The translations under genes and the position numbers were made by a program. This document shows, in pieces, positions 1-9,579 of a DNA stretch of 64,000 bases; the first letter of the stretch is position 1; every line of letters starts with the position of its first letter. This DNA comes from Atopsyche davidsoni (taxonomy: Eukaryota > Arthropoda > Insecta > Trichoptera > Hydrobiosidae). Under the pieces are notes generated by a model. It saw only the letters and a program-made list of their open reading frames with translations, did no database searches and was not told the origin of the DNA. The stretch lies in assembly GCA_022113835.1 (NCBI GenBank), contig JAILWY010000026.1, positions 3,864,001 to 3,928,000 of the forward strand, given 5' to 3'.

Positions 1-535
1 ATTTGCCATCTCGGCCCTGCGGTGGACCCTCGTGATGGCGTCCGCCGTGGACCTACCCCTCCTGAACCCGTACTGAGACTCGGACAGGCAGCCCTCGGTC
101 TCGATGTACGAGTCCAGTCTGGAGTGTAGTAACCTTTCGAAGAGCTTCCCGAAGCTGTCGAGGAGGCACAATGGTCGGTAAGAAGACGCAAGATCGACCG
201 GCTTGTCTCCTTTGCGCACCAGCGCTAGGCGCGCGGTCTTCCAGCACCCCGGGAACGTGGCCTTCGTCAGACAGGTGTTGAAGACCGCGAGCAGCGCCGC
301 AGGATCTTCGCGCACGGTCCTCTTCACGATCTCGTTGGGGATTCCGTCGGGTCCGGGCGCCTTGGCGTTGGGGAGGCGACTCGCGGCGATCTTCAGCTCC
401 GGCACGGTGAAGAGTGGGATCTCTTCGTCCGGAGCTACGATGACCGCAGGTCGCCCGCCGTCAGGGCGCGTTGGGAACAGAGCGTCCAGTATGGCGTCCA
501 CCCGACCGGGCAGGGTGATGCCCGGGATAATCTGA
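1..535 (-). mobile_element. Non-LTR retrotransposon reverse transcriptase fragment (R1-like)
   Basis: Read on the minus strand, this stretch encodes the first part of a retrotransposon reverse transcriptase. The visible run includes an APGPDGIPNEI motif, then WKTARLALVRKGDKP, SSYRPLCLLDSFGKLFE and SQYGFRRGRSTADAI, which are typical RT fingers/palm blocks of the R1/Jockey-type LINEs common in Lepidoptera. The catalytic YxDD box would lie beyond the left edge of the window and is not seen. At about position 535 the similarity stops and a different, gag-like sequence begins, so the element is broken or chimeric. The GC content is clearly higher than in the surrounding DNA, as expected for a relatively young insertion. 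The family assignment to R1-like rather than another clade is an inference. Confidence 0.85.
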
Positions 536-540
536 GGAGT

Positions 541-838
541 GAAGTACACGGGTCTGCTTTATTAATTCTTCCTCATCAGGCACGTTGTCGCCCAACCACG
601 ACTGCGCGTCCTTTGATACGCCGCTGGGCAGACCCTGAATGAATTTGTATAGGACCGGACGGCCTGACATCCCGGTCGCGGCGGCGAAACGCTTCAACTC
701 CGCCATGTTTGCTTCCACCGTTTCCTGCTCTTGAAACTGCCACGTGGAAAACGCGGCGATCGACGCTATCGGGCGAGGATTGAACGCGCTCCGGAGACAT
801 AGACAACAATACGCTAGCAGTGGACTGTATTATCATTC
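541..838 (-). mobile_element. Gag-like fragment, C-terminal piece (Ty3/gypsy-type)
   Basis: Minus-strand reading gives a continuous segment with the pattern FSTWQFQEQETVEANMAEL, then LKRFAAATGMSG and YKFIQGLPSGV. This matches the late capsid region of Ty3/gypsy-like gag proteins (a RQ..ETV..F...LR..A block followed by a F..GL motif). It abuts the reverse transcriptase fragment on its left. On its right it is interrupted near position 840 by about 540 bases of non-gag DNA, after which the upstream part of what may be the same gag appears at 1379-1642. No intact reading frame remains. The assignment rests on pattern recognition only. Confidence 0.45.
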
Positions 839-1378
839 ATTTAAAACACTTTATTCGTATAAACTTTTATTCAAGCTTCATTACAAACATTGATTACAAT
901 TTAACATTTATCTGATATTAAAACAGGTTACATTTAACACTTTATTTTAACTTTGGACCGATAACCGGGTCGTTTAATTTCACTTCACTTTCGACACAAT
1001 ATACTCCGAACTCGCGGCAGTATTACTTTATGAGATTTGTAAGATTTTTAACCATTGCGGCAGGTATACGAACGCATCGTATCCTGGCAGAATATTCTTG
1101 CTCCCGAGTTAGTCACCCCGTGGAGACACGCGATCCTGCATGGTGGTCGGAGTATCCTCGCTCCCGGGCAGCGTCACCCCGTGGAGTCAAATTTAATACT
1201 GCCCCCTTGAGGTGGAGAGAGTCCGAGCCAGAGCTGCGTTGTAACGTGGGCAGGTTCAAAAGCAGCGCGGGGCCAGAGGCCGAAACAGGCCGACAACAGT
1301 CTCCGCGACATTAGACGAAGGCGGACGGAGATCCGCAAATACCAAACTAATCTCCACAGCATGTAAGATGGACTGAAA
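839..1378. mobile_element. LTR-like insertion between two gag pieces
   Basis: This block of about 540 bases separates the two gag-like fragments. It holds no convincing coding sequence. Two imperfect copies of a roughly 37-base unit occur at about 1093-1128 and 1150-1190; each contains CTCCCG followed by CACCCCGTGGAG. A polyadenylation-type AATAAA lies at 1380-1385 at the right boundary, and its complement TTTATT lies near 849-854 at the left. Length and position suggest a solo LTR or a nonautonomous insertion, but I could not define terminal dinucleotides or a target duplication. Confidence 0.3.
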
Positions 1379-1642
1379 TCAATAAAGACATGATTTAGGA
1401 ATGACAGGAACAAGTCTTCTTTCATTCGTGGTCACCTCGTCCGGAAGGGACATAAAAATCTGGAACGCCTCACCCTGTAGCAGGATCGGGATGCATAGCG
1501 TGAGGTCGCTCTCGCCGCACGCGTGCATCATCTTCTTGAGACGGGCGAGCCATAGCTGCCGAAGTCCTGCAGCTTCCTTTGCATCGGCTTTTCCCTGGTT
1601 TCGGCAGCCGCCGAAATAGCAAACTGGAAATATAAATATCAA
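1379..1642 (-). mobile_element. Gag-like fragment, N-terminal piece
   Basis: The minus strand encodes WLARLKKMMHACGESD followed by IPILLQGEAFQIFMSLPDEV. This resembles the matrix/early capsid part of gypsy-like gag proteins, where a hydrophobic LLLHLxGxxAxxIFxxLP motif precedes the RQ..ETV block seen at 541-838. The order and strand are right for one gag gene split by the insertion at 839-1378. Frames are not continuous and there is no pol downstream, so it is a dead fragment. Confidence 0.4.
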
Positions 1643-3500
1643 TCGATTAAAATAGCTTACATATGCAATATATGAGCTTAGATATTAAATATTTGATTCT
1701 GACCGCGATGTATATTAATTTCGGAACGGATGATAAAAACGTCTAGCGGCCGCGCTAGCAGGCGCCTAACTGCCAATTGAACCCAAAATCAACATTCATT
1801 TGTTATATTCTTACAATTCAAATATGCATGAAAGACCTATTACCTAGTAATTATTTAAATTTCTAGGTTTAAATTAATTATTTTATTTAATGTAGATATT
1901 TTATATTTATTAATAAATGAGATATATGTACAAAAAGTTACAAATTCATCTGATTTTTTTAAAACATATTCATGTATTATAATAATTTTTAATATTTATC
2001 CATTTGTTATTTTTGTTTTTTCCGTCGGGACTCCTTGCTCGGTGAAGCAATTTCGGCATATATACCGATTACTCATTTCTCTTTGCCGGTTTGACCTTCT
2101 GTTGTATTTATTGTTGAAACACAAAAGACATTAGCGTCAGAAGTCTTACTGACCACCATTGACACAGGCGGTCCCGGGTTCAAATCAATGTGGAGTATTA
2201 TTTTCAAGTTATAAATTCTCCAGGTTCAATGAAAATAATTATGCTTCATTTGTGAGTTTCACCTATGAAATGGCAATTGATGGATTTGGAAATGGATTTT
2301 AAAGGGCTACGTATATTTTATATAAAATTAAAACGCACACAATGCGCGGTTACTTAGCCTCATGTGACCAGCTAATCCTGAAGTCCCCTGAAGTTAATTT
2401 TTAAGTTAGTGTAGCTTTCGCAATCAGTCTTTATGGAGTTTCATCGAATAACTTCATACATTGTCCAACCACGTGAACTATTCAGTTCAAGAGCAGAGAG
2501 CGTCAGTGGAGGAACCCCCGTGTCTTCCGTGAAGAGCGCCTCGTTCACTTATGATGCCAACACGAAGTCTCCTAGCTTCAGGCCGACGATGCGATCTTTG
2601 GGATGACGGCACCGGGATAACACCGGAGTAGAATTTGTCACCATTGTAAAAAAAAGCGTCCTCAAAATTACGCTTCTTCTGGAGTTTTTCATGATCTCCA
2701 TAACGCTGAAGTGCTTCTCCAGGTCGCGTTAATTTACACTTCAAAATTAACGAACAATTGACGGTTATCACGTACCGGCCGGCGGCAAGCGGACCAAAGT
2801 ATTCCCAATGTAAAAAATAGCTTCAGAGGTCTATTATTTATTGCAATCAAAATAAAATTGTGGTAATAAATTAAACAAGTACTAGTTTTATTATAATATG
2901 TATGTATTTTGATAAATTTTTAAATAATTTATTTTTTTGGAGATTTTAGTTGCTCGTGTAAAAGCAGCTTTACAACCATGGCTTGCAATATTCATTTATG
3001 GAACAATATTGTGGATAAATTTACAGAATCTGACAGTTCGTTTTTTAGGTTATAATAGAGATAGTTGTTAAATGATGAATGCCGTTTTGTTATGTTCATG
3101 TTTTGTAAAACCGTACTATTCTCTTTACCTTTTTTTTACTACAAACCGTACCCATGTACTTCGATATTCGGGGCTATTCTATTGGAATATGCTCTAGTAT
3201 GGCGTTGTAAATAATGCACGCGATCCCGATAAATATCCCGAACATAGCAATCGTGATATTAATTTTGAGTAATGCTGAAATTCAGGGGTACGGCTGTAAT
3301 TCTGTAATTTTCAAGTGCTTATAAGAAAAGAAAAAAGAGAACCAACATATCTAAATAGCTAGATTTAATAATTATATTATGGTCACATAAATGTCATTAA
3401 AAAATACTTTTGCACATGATACCGAGAGATTTAAAACAAATTGTAAAATTTTAAAGAAAACAACTAGTGATAAGTATTATTATAATTGAATTTAGGATTA
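1643..3500. other. AT-rich spacer, no gene recognised
   Basis: No coding sequence with recognisable similarity was found. A tRNA B-box-like string sits near 2163-2175 (CCCGGGTTCAAAT) and could be the remnant of a SINE. A minus-strand open stretch at 2487-2771 has no family resemblance. The rest is AT-rich intergenic sequence. Confidence 0.4.
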
Positions 3501-3504
3501 GCTG

Positions 3505-3640
3505 CGGCAGGTGGGCCATTGTTTTGAGCGTTTCTGCCGGTTGCTGATGCACTCGTAGTGGAACAAATGGTCACCCTTGAGGTACACTGCATTGTAACAC
3601 TGTAAAGACTTTCGCCACAAGGAACATATAATTTTTTTTG
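3505..3640 (-). pseudogene. RING-H2 finger gene fragment
   Basis: One minus-strand frame reads NAVYLKGDHLFHYECIS, then KRSKQWPTCRS and a stop. That is the C-terminal half of a RING-H2 finger of the TRAIP/nopo type, in which the motif is usually HxFHxxC....W..RSKxCPxCR. The third-last zinc ligand that should precede P is replaced by Trp (QWPTC), the first C-x2-C pair is missing or in another frame, and no start codon or flanking exons are seen. It therefore looks like a decayed retrocopy or exon fragment rather than a working gene. Confidence 0.4.
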
Positions 3641-3649
3641 ACTCATTTC

Positions 3650-4100
3650 GTCCCTTTTTCACCACAGATCTGAAAAGTTAAAGTAGCTATTAACACACTT
3701 CGAACCTATGTTGAAAGATGTGAAAATCTTCTAATTCTTTAGGGACGATTGAAATAAACAACCACCGAAAACGACTCAGCAAGCAAACCAGGTTTTTTCA
3801 TGCAAAAAATATTCATTAAAACATCACAGGAATATAATGACAGCCATGATTTGTGTCGGAAGGTTTTTTATTTATAAGACAGTTCGCATTGAAACAATAC
3901 TCCGAGTATACGATTTTTTTTAAATATTACTCTTTCACAGATATAATCTTTAATTTAGATTTAAGGCTGACATTATTCAAGTCGTATAAAAACATCTGAT
4001 CCTCACGTTTCTCCTCAGACTCACATACAAATAGAGTTTAATTATTGATGTATGTGTATAATAAATATTTTTCAGGCACGAGATTATTGATATTTATAAT
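3650..4100. other. AT-rich spacer
   Basis: Nothing recognisable: no open frame of interest and no clear repeat boundary apart from the short interspersed repeat that begins near 4102. Confidence 0.4.
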
Positions 4101-4101
4101 A

Positions 4102-4150
4102 TTACTAGAAATGTTGCCCGTCACAGTATGACGTATTCGATGAACGATGC
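4102..4150 (+). repeat. Interspersed repeat, short copy
   Basis: About 48 bases here (ATTACTAGAAATGTTGCCCG and the following CACAGTATGACGTAT...) closely match the left end of the longer copy in a vigilin intron at about 25186. It touches the decayed Helitron fragment on its right. The class of repeat is not clear. Confidence 0.5.
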
Positions 4151-4600
4151 AATAGTGTTTAAACATATGTTTGGCTGACAATAAGATACATATTTGCTTT
4201 CATTTTGTGCCATCAGTTGGATGAAGGTGCGAAGTTCTGTGATATATTTGGCCTTGAACTTTGAAGCAGAATGGCCCGATCCTACCACTGGACCTGCTAA
4301 TTTAGCTCCCATTGATGCAAAATATATACTGTTATTGTATGATCTTATTTTTCTTTTGAAGTTGTTGTTTCACTTTACCTTTGTGACAGCAATCGTTGAA
4401 CTTTCCATCTGATGGTTTTTCTGCTTGAAAATGTAAAGCATTGCAGAATCGATAGGTCACATTCATTAATCCGCAATTGTTCTTTTTGCCTCGTTATCGA
4501 TGCACGCACTCTCATCGAAGACAAACGCAGCGTTCGCTGTGCATCAGTTTCTTTTAGTCCACATAATCGAGTTTTTTTGATCATTTTCTAGTCCGTGTTG
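4126..4600 (-). pseudogene. Decayed Helitron Rep/helicase N-terminal fragment
   Basis: In three frames on the minus strand this region carries the N-terminal blocks of Helitron proteins in the correct order: a leader with repeated TDAQRTLRLSSMRVRAS-type units (minus ORF 4375-4584), then FCNALHFQAEKPSDGKFNDC followed by CHKGKV, then GQIYHRTSHLHPTDGTK. These correspond to the family pattern CxxCxALHF.aE.p....F..CCHkGkv and HGQIYHRT..LHP. At least two frameshifts and stops separate the blocks, and the Rep HUH motif and helicase are absent. The putative start codon lies near 4581. The upstream (higher-coordinate) sequence is a repeated non-coding block also found at 5709 onward. Confidence 0.65.
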
Positions 4601-5090
4601 CGAAAAATCCACTGCACCAATCGAAAAAATTTAAACGCAAAAAGTTTGATACATTCCTTCTTCCGAATAAAATATATTTTTATTTCTTATAAATTTACTA
4701 TTAATATGATAAATATGTGTTTTTCCGATTGAAGTGTAGGAATTTGAAGATTCATCTGGTCCATTTTACAAGAGTCCTAAACATTTAAAAGTTTTTTTTT
4801 CAATTGAAATTACAAGATTAAATATAAACCATGTGCGCCTTATTATTTAAAAAATTGAAAAAAAAAAACTTAAGCAAACTTTGGTTTTGAAAAGTCGTCA
4901 TTTTATCCAATTTTTCAACATCTTCAAGATTTTATTTTACCCTAAAATGGACGTTAATTAAATAATAAAAAATAGATAAATATAATTTATAGTTTTTTTA
5001 ATACTCTGTAAAAAAAATCAACTTTCGATATAGCAAAATAAAGTGACAATTAAATTAATTAAATTAAAAGTTAGATAAAAAATTAGATAA
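4558..5090 (-). repeat. Helitron-associated repeat, copy 1
   Basis: This AT-rich block starts at the Helitron initiation region and continues through motifs such as GATTCATCTGG, CCATTTTACAAGAGTCCTAA and GAAAAGTCGTCATTTTATCC. It is repeated almost base for base at 5709-6225. It probably is the 5' non-coding part of the Helitron, shared with nonautonomous relatives. Exact termini are uncertain. Confidence 0.7.
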
Positions 5091-5167
5091 AAAAAGTTAG
5101 AAGTATATTTCTCCTCCTATCAAATAAAGTTCTAAGATAAATCTGAATATATTACTACGAAGTAATG

Positions 5168-5191
5168 ACTATATATATATATATATATATA

Positions 5192-5248
<57 letters not shown>
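5168..5248. repeat. (TA)n microsatellite
   Basis: An almost pure TA dinucleotide run of about 80 bases, interrupted once near 5190-5197 and once near its right end. It produces a meaningless Ile/Tyr open frame. Confidence 0.95.
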
Positions 5249-5252
<4 letters not shown>

Positions 5253-5708
5253 GACTGTTGATTGATGTCTATCAAATACCAGATATCTCAAATAAGGTCT
5301 CCGTAGGTTTAAAAGTCCTTTCAAAAGGCCGTACAAATCACCAACCACCAGGAAAAACGGTCTATATCAGAGGTTCTCAACCTTTTATTGACCACTTGAC
5401 AAGAAAAAAAGTTCAAAACGCCCCCTTTGACATAATAGTTATAATTATACCAATTTTATTTCTGTATATTATTTATTAACACATTGTTTGCGGGTCGCAT
5501 GTTAAGTCGTCTTTGGTCGACTAGTACTAGAGCGCGGGTCGCATATAAATATGTTCGCGCGAAATGTCACGAAAAACGCTCGCCCCACGCACAATTCCAC
5601 GCCTGCATACAATTTGTTAAATTATATCTATTTCTGAGGACGCCAATCCGTAAGCGTTGTTGGATGAAGATGATACGCAAACACAACATCAATTTGCGGA
5701 AGGGCCTA

Positions 5709-6225
5709 GTCCACATAATCGAGTTTTTTTGATCATTTTCTAGTCCGTTTTGCGAAAAATCCAAAGCACTAATCGAAAAAATTTAAATGCAAAAGTTTGA
5801 TACATTCCTTCTTCCTAATAAAAAATATTTTTATTTCTTATAAATTTACTATTAATGTGATACAAAAAAAAAAAATCCGATTGAAGTGTAGGAATTTGGA
5901 GATTCATCTGGCCCATTTTACAAGAGTCCTAAACATTTAAAAGTTTTTTTTTTAAATTGAAATTAAAAGATCAAATATAAACCACGTGCGCCATATTATT
6001 TAAAAAAAAAAAAAAATCTTTAACAAACTTTGGTTTTGAAAAGTCGTCATTTTATCCAATTTTTCAACATCTTCAAGATTTTTTTTTACCCTTAAAATGG
6101 ACGTTAATTAAATAATAAAAAATAGATAAATATAATTTATATTTTTTTAATACTCTGTTAAAAAATCCACTTTCGATATAGCAAAATAAAGTGACAATCA
6201 AATTAATTAAATGACACGATTGGAC
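5709..6225 (-). repeat. Helitron-associated repeat, copy 2
   Basis: Nearly identical to 4558-5090, including the short stretch that covers the Helitron start codon region (ATAATCGAGTTTTTTTGATC). Unlike copy 1 it carries no further protein-coding remnant. It is followed by a short inverted-repeat insert at 6206-6300 and an inverted relative at 6300-6670. Confidence 0.75.
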
Positions 6226-6305
6226 TGTCTCTGGTGTCTGGTTGGCAAACCAGAGGGCAGTCCATTACCTGGCGAAATCGTGTCATTTAATTAATTTAAT
6301 TGTTA
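6190..6305. repeat. Short foldback insert
   Basis: Inverted arms read AATTAATTAAATGACACGAT on the left and ATCGTGTCATTTAATTAATT on the right, enclosing a loop with GGACTG...CAGTCC. The same arm (AAATCGTGTCATTTTATTTA) occurs again near 60717, next to another copy of the flanking repeat, so it is a mobile or junction unit of that family. Confidence 0.6.
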
Positions 6306-6670
6306 TTTTTTTATATGATAAATATGTGTTTTCCCAATTGATGTTTAGCAATTTGGAGATTATTATGACCGATGGATTTAGAACACTAAGCATTTAGGTG
6401 TCCTTTATTAAATTGGAAATAAAAGATTACAAATAAACCTATGGTAAAGAGATTAGTTTAAAAATTAAAACAATTAATTTTTTTAACAAACTTTTTATTA
6501 ATCTCCAAATTCCTAAACTTTAATCGGGAAAACACATATTTATCATATTAAGTGTCAATTTACAAGAGATAAACAGTCTTGTCTTTAGAAAAAAGAACGT
6601 ATTTAACTTTAAGCATTAAAAAATTTTCTATTGATACAGTAGATTTTTCGCAAAAAATTATCAAAAAACA
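6300..6670 (+). repeat. Inverted relative of the Helitron-associated repeat
   Basis: This block contains its own inverted repeat (ATGATAAATATGTGTTTTCC at 6316 against its complement ending near 6542). Its right half, up to GTAGATTTTTCGC near 6645, is the reverse complement of the outer part of copy 2. Together with copy 2 it makes a long imperfect head-to-head structure. A further relative lies at about 60730-61140. Confidence 0.6.
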
Positions 6671-6841
6671 TGAAAATTGACCCATCAAAGGCCACCATAA
6701 GATGCTATTTCAACTAGCTTTTATATGATTTTCTGGAAAGAATTATTTTTTGGAAAACTATAACTATGTAATTATTTTCTCTTACTGTTTAATTATTAAA
6801 TATACTTTTTTTTAATTACTATTTTTTTTTTGATTACTAAA

Positions 6842-7446
6842 TTATTTTTTTTTGTCGAAACGTGCTTGATTGCGTAAATCACGTCTTTGCTTACCAACTG
6901 TTTGATTTGTTTTCGACGGCACTCTTCTAATCTGGAACGAAGATTGCAAGTTGTTGAATTGCCGCAGCAGTTTGTTCGCAAAATTCAAGTGATTTGCGTA
7001 GTCCGTATCCTTCAATTCTTGCACCAATTGAATTTTATACGCTTTTAAATGCAAATCTTTCTTTAAAATCGAATGCAAAGACGATTTTTTAATGTTCGAC
7101 GCTTGGCTTCGCTTTCGGATGGATAAAGTCCTGGTCGCGGACTGATGAGGGCGACCAGAGGTTTTAATTTTTACCATCGCACCTGTATTTTCGAACATCC
7201 GGATCCATTTTCTAATGCTATCGTCACTTGGTGCATTGCGATACTCCGCACGATACAAACGTTGAGCAGTCACTATTTAATCACCGTTACGATAATTCGC
7301 TCGTACGCAAAAAGCGCTATGCGTCTCCACAGCAACTAAAACTCCACAAAATGTTGGACTCCGCGACGCTCTCTCCGCGCCCCTCAGCCACTTCGAATCA
7401 ACTTCAACGCAAAAACAAATACCCGATGCACTTTTTGGACACCCTG
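6842..7446 (-). pseudogene. Mariner-like transposase fragment
   Basis: The minus strand encodes an N-terminal transposase part: RLYRAEYRNAPSDDSIRKW, GRPHQSATR, and a second helix-turn-helix ending SSLHSILKKDLHLKAYKIQL then QELKDTDYANHLNFANKLL. That is the DNA-binding half of a Tc1/mariner transposase. The catalytic D,D,D half is missing. The 5' terminal repeat is preserved at about 7425-7446, reading GATGCACTTTTTGGACACCC on the plus strand. After the coding part the sequence breaks off into AT-rich DNA near 6842. Confidence 0.75.
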
Positions 7447-7647
7447 TTAGCGTGTTATCAACAATTTTCGTTCCAGATTAGAAGAGTATCAGCAGAGTAA
7501 CGGTCACCGTTTGGATAATATCATTATTTTGAAATAGTTTTCCATTTTGTATACTTATAATCAACAATAAAATAAATACTTGATTACTAGTAGTTTTTGT
7601 TTTGCTGAACTAACAAATACCCGATACTCTTTTTGGACACACTGTAC
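7447..7647 (+). mobile_element. Mariner-like 3' end fragment, same family, opposite strand
   Basis: Contains TTTTCGTTCCAGATTAGAAG, the same string that occurs inverted at about 6935-6955 in the minus-strand copy. It ends with a terminal repeat GATACTCTTTTTGGACACAC near 7622-7645. It is thus the right end of a second, plus-oriented copy joined to the first, leaving two ends in the same orientation. Confidence 0.55.
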
Positions 7648-7930
7648 TTGTTTATTTGCGGCATCTAAAGCGATATCTGTGCAGGCTTTAATTAAAGCTA
7701 ATAAATATGATTGAAAAACATTCTAGATCCCTATACTGTTAATTATAAAACTAGGTTGAGATTTTAACAGTTGAAATTTAGGCCATAATAATACGATCTT
7801 TTCGCCCCCCGTAAACCTCAGAACGCCCCCCATTTTCTCTTGGACTCGCCACCGCCCCCTTGGAAAGCTCCAGCGCCCACAGGGGGGCGGTACCGCCCCC
7901 GTTGAGAACCTATGCTCTAAATGATAATAT

Positions 7931-8940
7931 ACGCATCCACAGAGACGTCGTACAGTGCGTACAGAAGAAGTCATTGCTGCTGTAGAGCGTAGCGTAGAGG
8001 AAGACCCGAATCAGTCTATCCGCCATCGTGCACAGGAATTGGATATGTGTCCATCCACTTTATGGAAGATTTTGCGGAAAGATCTTGGTTCCACTTGGTA
8101 CAAAATCCAACTCGTGCAAGAATTGAAGCCACACGATCACCTAGCAAGGCGCAGATTTGGTGAATGGGCCCAAAACAAGATTGCCGTTGATCCCGATTTT
8201 CATAAGCGAATTTTGTTTAGCGATGAAGCTCACTTTTGGTTGAATGGATACGTCAATAAACAGAACTGCCGTATTTGGAGTGATGATAATCTTCAAGTGT
8301 ATGTTGAGACACCGTTACATCCAGAAAAACTGATTGTTTGGTGTGCTTTATGGGCTGGTGGAATCATTGGTCCGTACTTCTTTAAAGACGATGCTGGTCA
8401 GGCCGTTACAGTCAATGGTGACCGATATAGAGCCATGATTACTGACTTTTTCGTTCATCAATTGAACAACCATGATGTGCAGGAGCTGTGGTTTCAACAA
8501 GACGGCGCAACATGTCACACAGCTCGTGCCACAATTGCTTTATTGAAGGAAACGTTTGGTAACCGCATAGTTTCACGTTTCGGACCCGTTAATTGGCCTC
8601 CAAGATCGTGCGATTTAACGCCGCTAGACTATTTTCTGTGGGGATATGTGAAGTCGCTAGTCTACGCCGATAAGCCCGAAACGATTGACCACTTGGAGGA
8701 CAACATTCGCCGCGTTATTGCCGATATACGGCCACAAATGTTGGAAAAAGTCATCGAGAATTGGACCTCCAGACAAGACCACGTCCGAGCCAGCCGTGGC
8801 GGTCATATGCCAGAAATCATATTTAAATTATAATGCCAAAAAATTATCTTTCGAATAAAGTTAATTTCATGTCAATTTAAAAAAATTATCTTTGTTTTAT
8901 TCCATTTCAAAGTTCTATACCTCTATAAAAAAACACCCTA
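7931..8940 (+). mobile_element. Mariner element, DD41D-type transposase, 5' truncated
   Basis: An open frame runs from about 7928 to 8833 with no stop and about 300 codons. It has the second helix-turn-helix (STLWKILRKDLGSTWYKIQL), then the catalytic blocks ILFSDEAHFW, WFQQDGATCHTA and CDLTPLDYFLWGY. Counting from the second Asp (QQDG) to the Asp in PLDYF gives 41 intervening residues, so it belongs to the DD41D (rosa-like) mariner group. The first helix-turn-helix and a start codon are missing; the frame is closed by a stop at 7925, close to the hAT-like right end at 7914. The 3' end has ACACCCTATA near 8931-8940, a plausible terminal repeat end with TA target. It cannot make a full transposase, but the catalytic core looks undamaged. 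Confidence 0.85.
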
Positions 8941-8945
8941 TATAA

Positions 8946-9579
8946 TGCGTTACTACATTATTTCTTCATGTTAAATATTTTATCGGTAAGACAGATTATA
9001 ATTAAATTTTCTCCTATGAATGTATTTCCATGTGAATAGGTGTTAACGAGAAGACCTGTTTATTTGTCTATGGTCATGACCTTTTTATGGTTCATAGACA
9101 AAAATAAAACGTGCTCTTTGAAGGCTAACTGTCAAATAAACAGTAAAAACATTGAGCATCTCAAAATAATGCAAAAACACTAATTGTCAAAGAGAACTGA
9201 AATGAAACAAATAACGAAAAACGTCTGCATGCGAAAAAACACTTTTCTAAGAAAAAAGTAATTACTAGCACAAAAAACCCATATATTTGTTTTCGGTATA
9301 GACTTTAATATTCTAGACTCCTGATTTGCTAAAAGTCGTTATGGATCGTCCCATTTATAAAATGTATCCTTTTTGTACAAATTGAAGAGCTTTTATTTAA
9401 AATGTTTTATTTGAAATAAATGACAACACATTTTAAATATACGTTATAAATGACAGCCGGTGCGATCTTTTGTACCGATTTTGTATTTTTCCAAATAGAT
9501 ATTATTCAAGTGCAGGTATAATAACTGACGTTTCTACTTGTTCACTTTTGAATTCCATTTTACTTAATCTAAACAATAG
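8946..9579. other. Spacer and unresolved 5' part of the Pcc1 gene
   Basis: AT-rich with no transposon signature. The first exon of the Pcc1-like gene must lie here, since the frame of the first recognised exon has no ATG, but several weak candidates (ATG at 9341, 9361, 9449) cannot be separated by eye. Confidence 0.4.

Larger units (their letters stand above)
5368..7914. mobile_element. hAT-like nonautonomous element with nested insertions
   Basis: The left end reads CAGAGGTTCTCAACC at 5368 and the right end, in reverse complement, reads CATAGGTTCTCAAC at 7914. Both match hAT-superfamily termini. The flanking 8-mers GTCTATAT (5360-5367) and CTCTAAAT (7915-7922) agree at six of eight positions, as an old hAT target duplication would. 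Inside lie the Helitron-type repeats (5709-6670) and mariner fragments (6842-7647), which must have inserted later. The sequence just inside each end (GCCCCC-rich) also agrees. No hAT transposase is visible. If the two ends are unrelated solo copies, the single-element reading fails. Confidence 0.5.

Noticed and set aside
2487..2771. Minus-strand frame of 94 codons
   Set aside because: No family resemblance and no sign of exon borders; too weak to call.
5165..5479. Open frame of 104 codons
   Set aside because: Its first third is translation of the TA microsatellite and the rest overlaps the hAT-like end.
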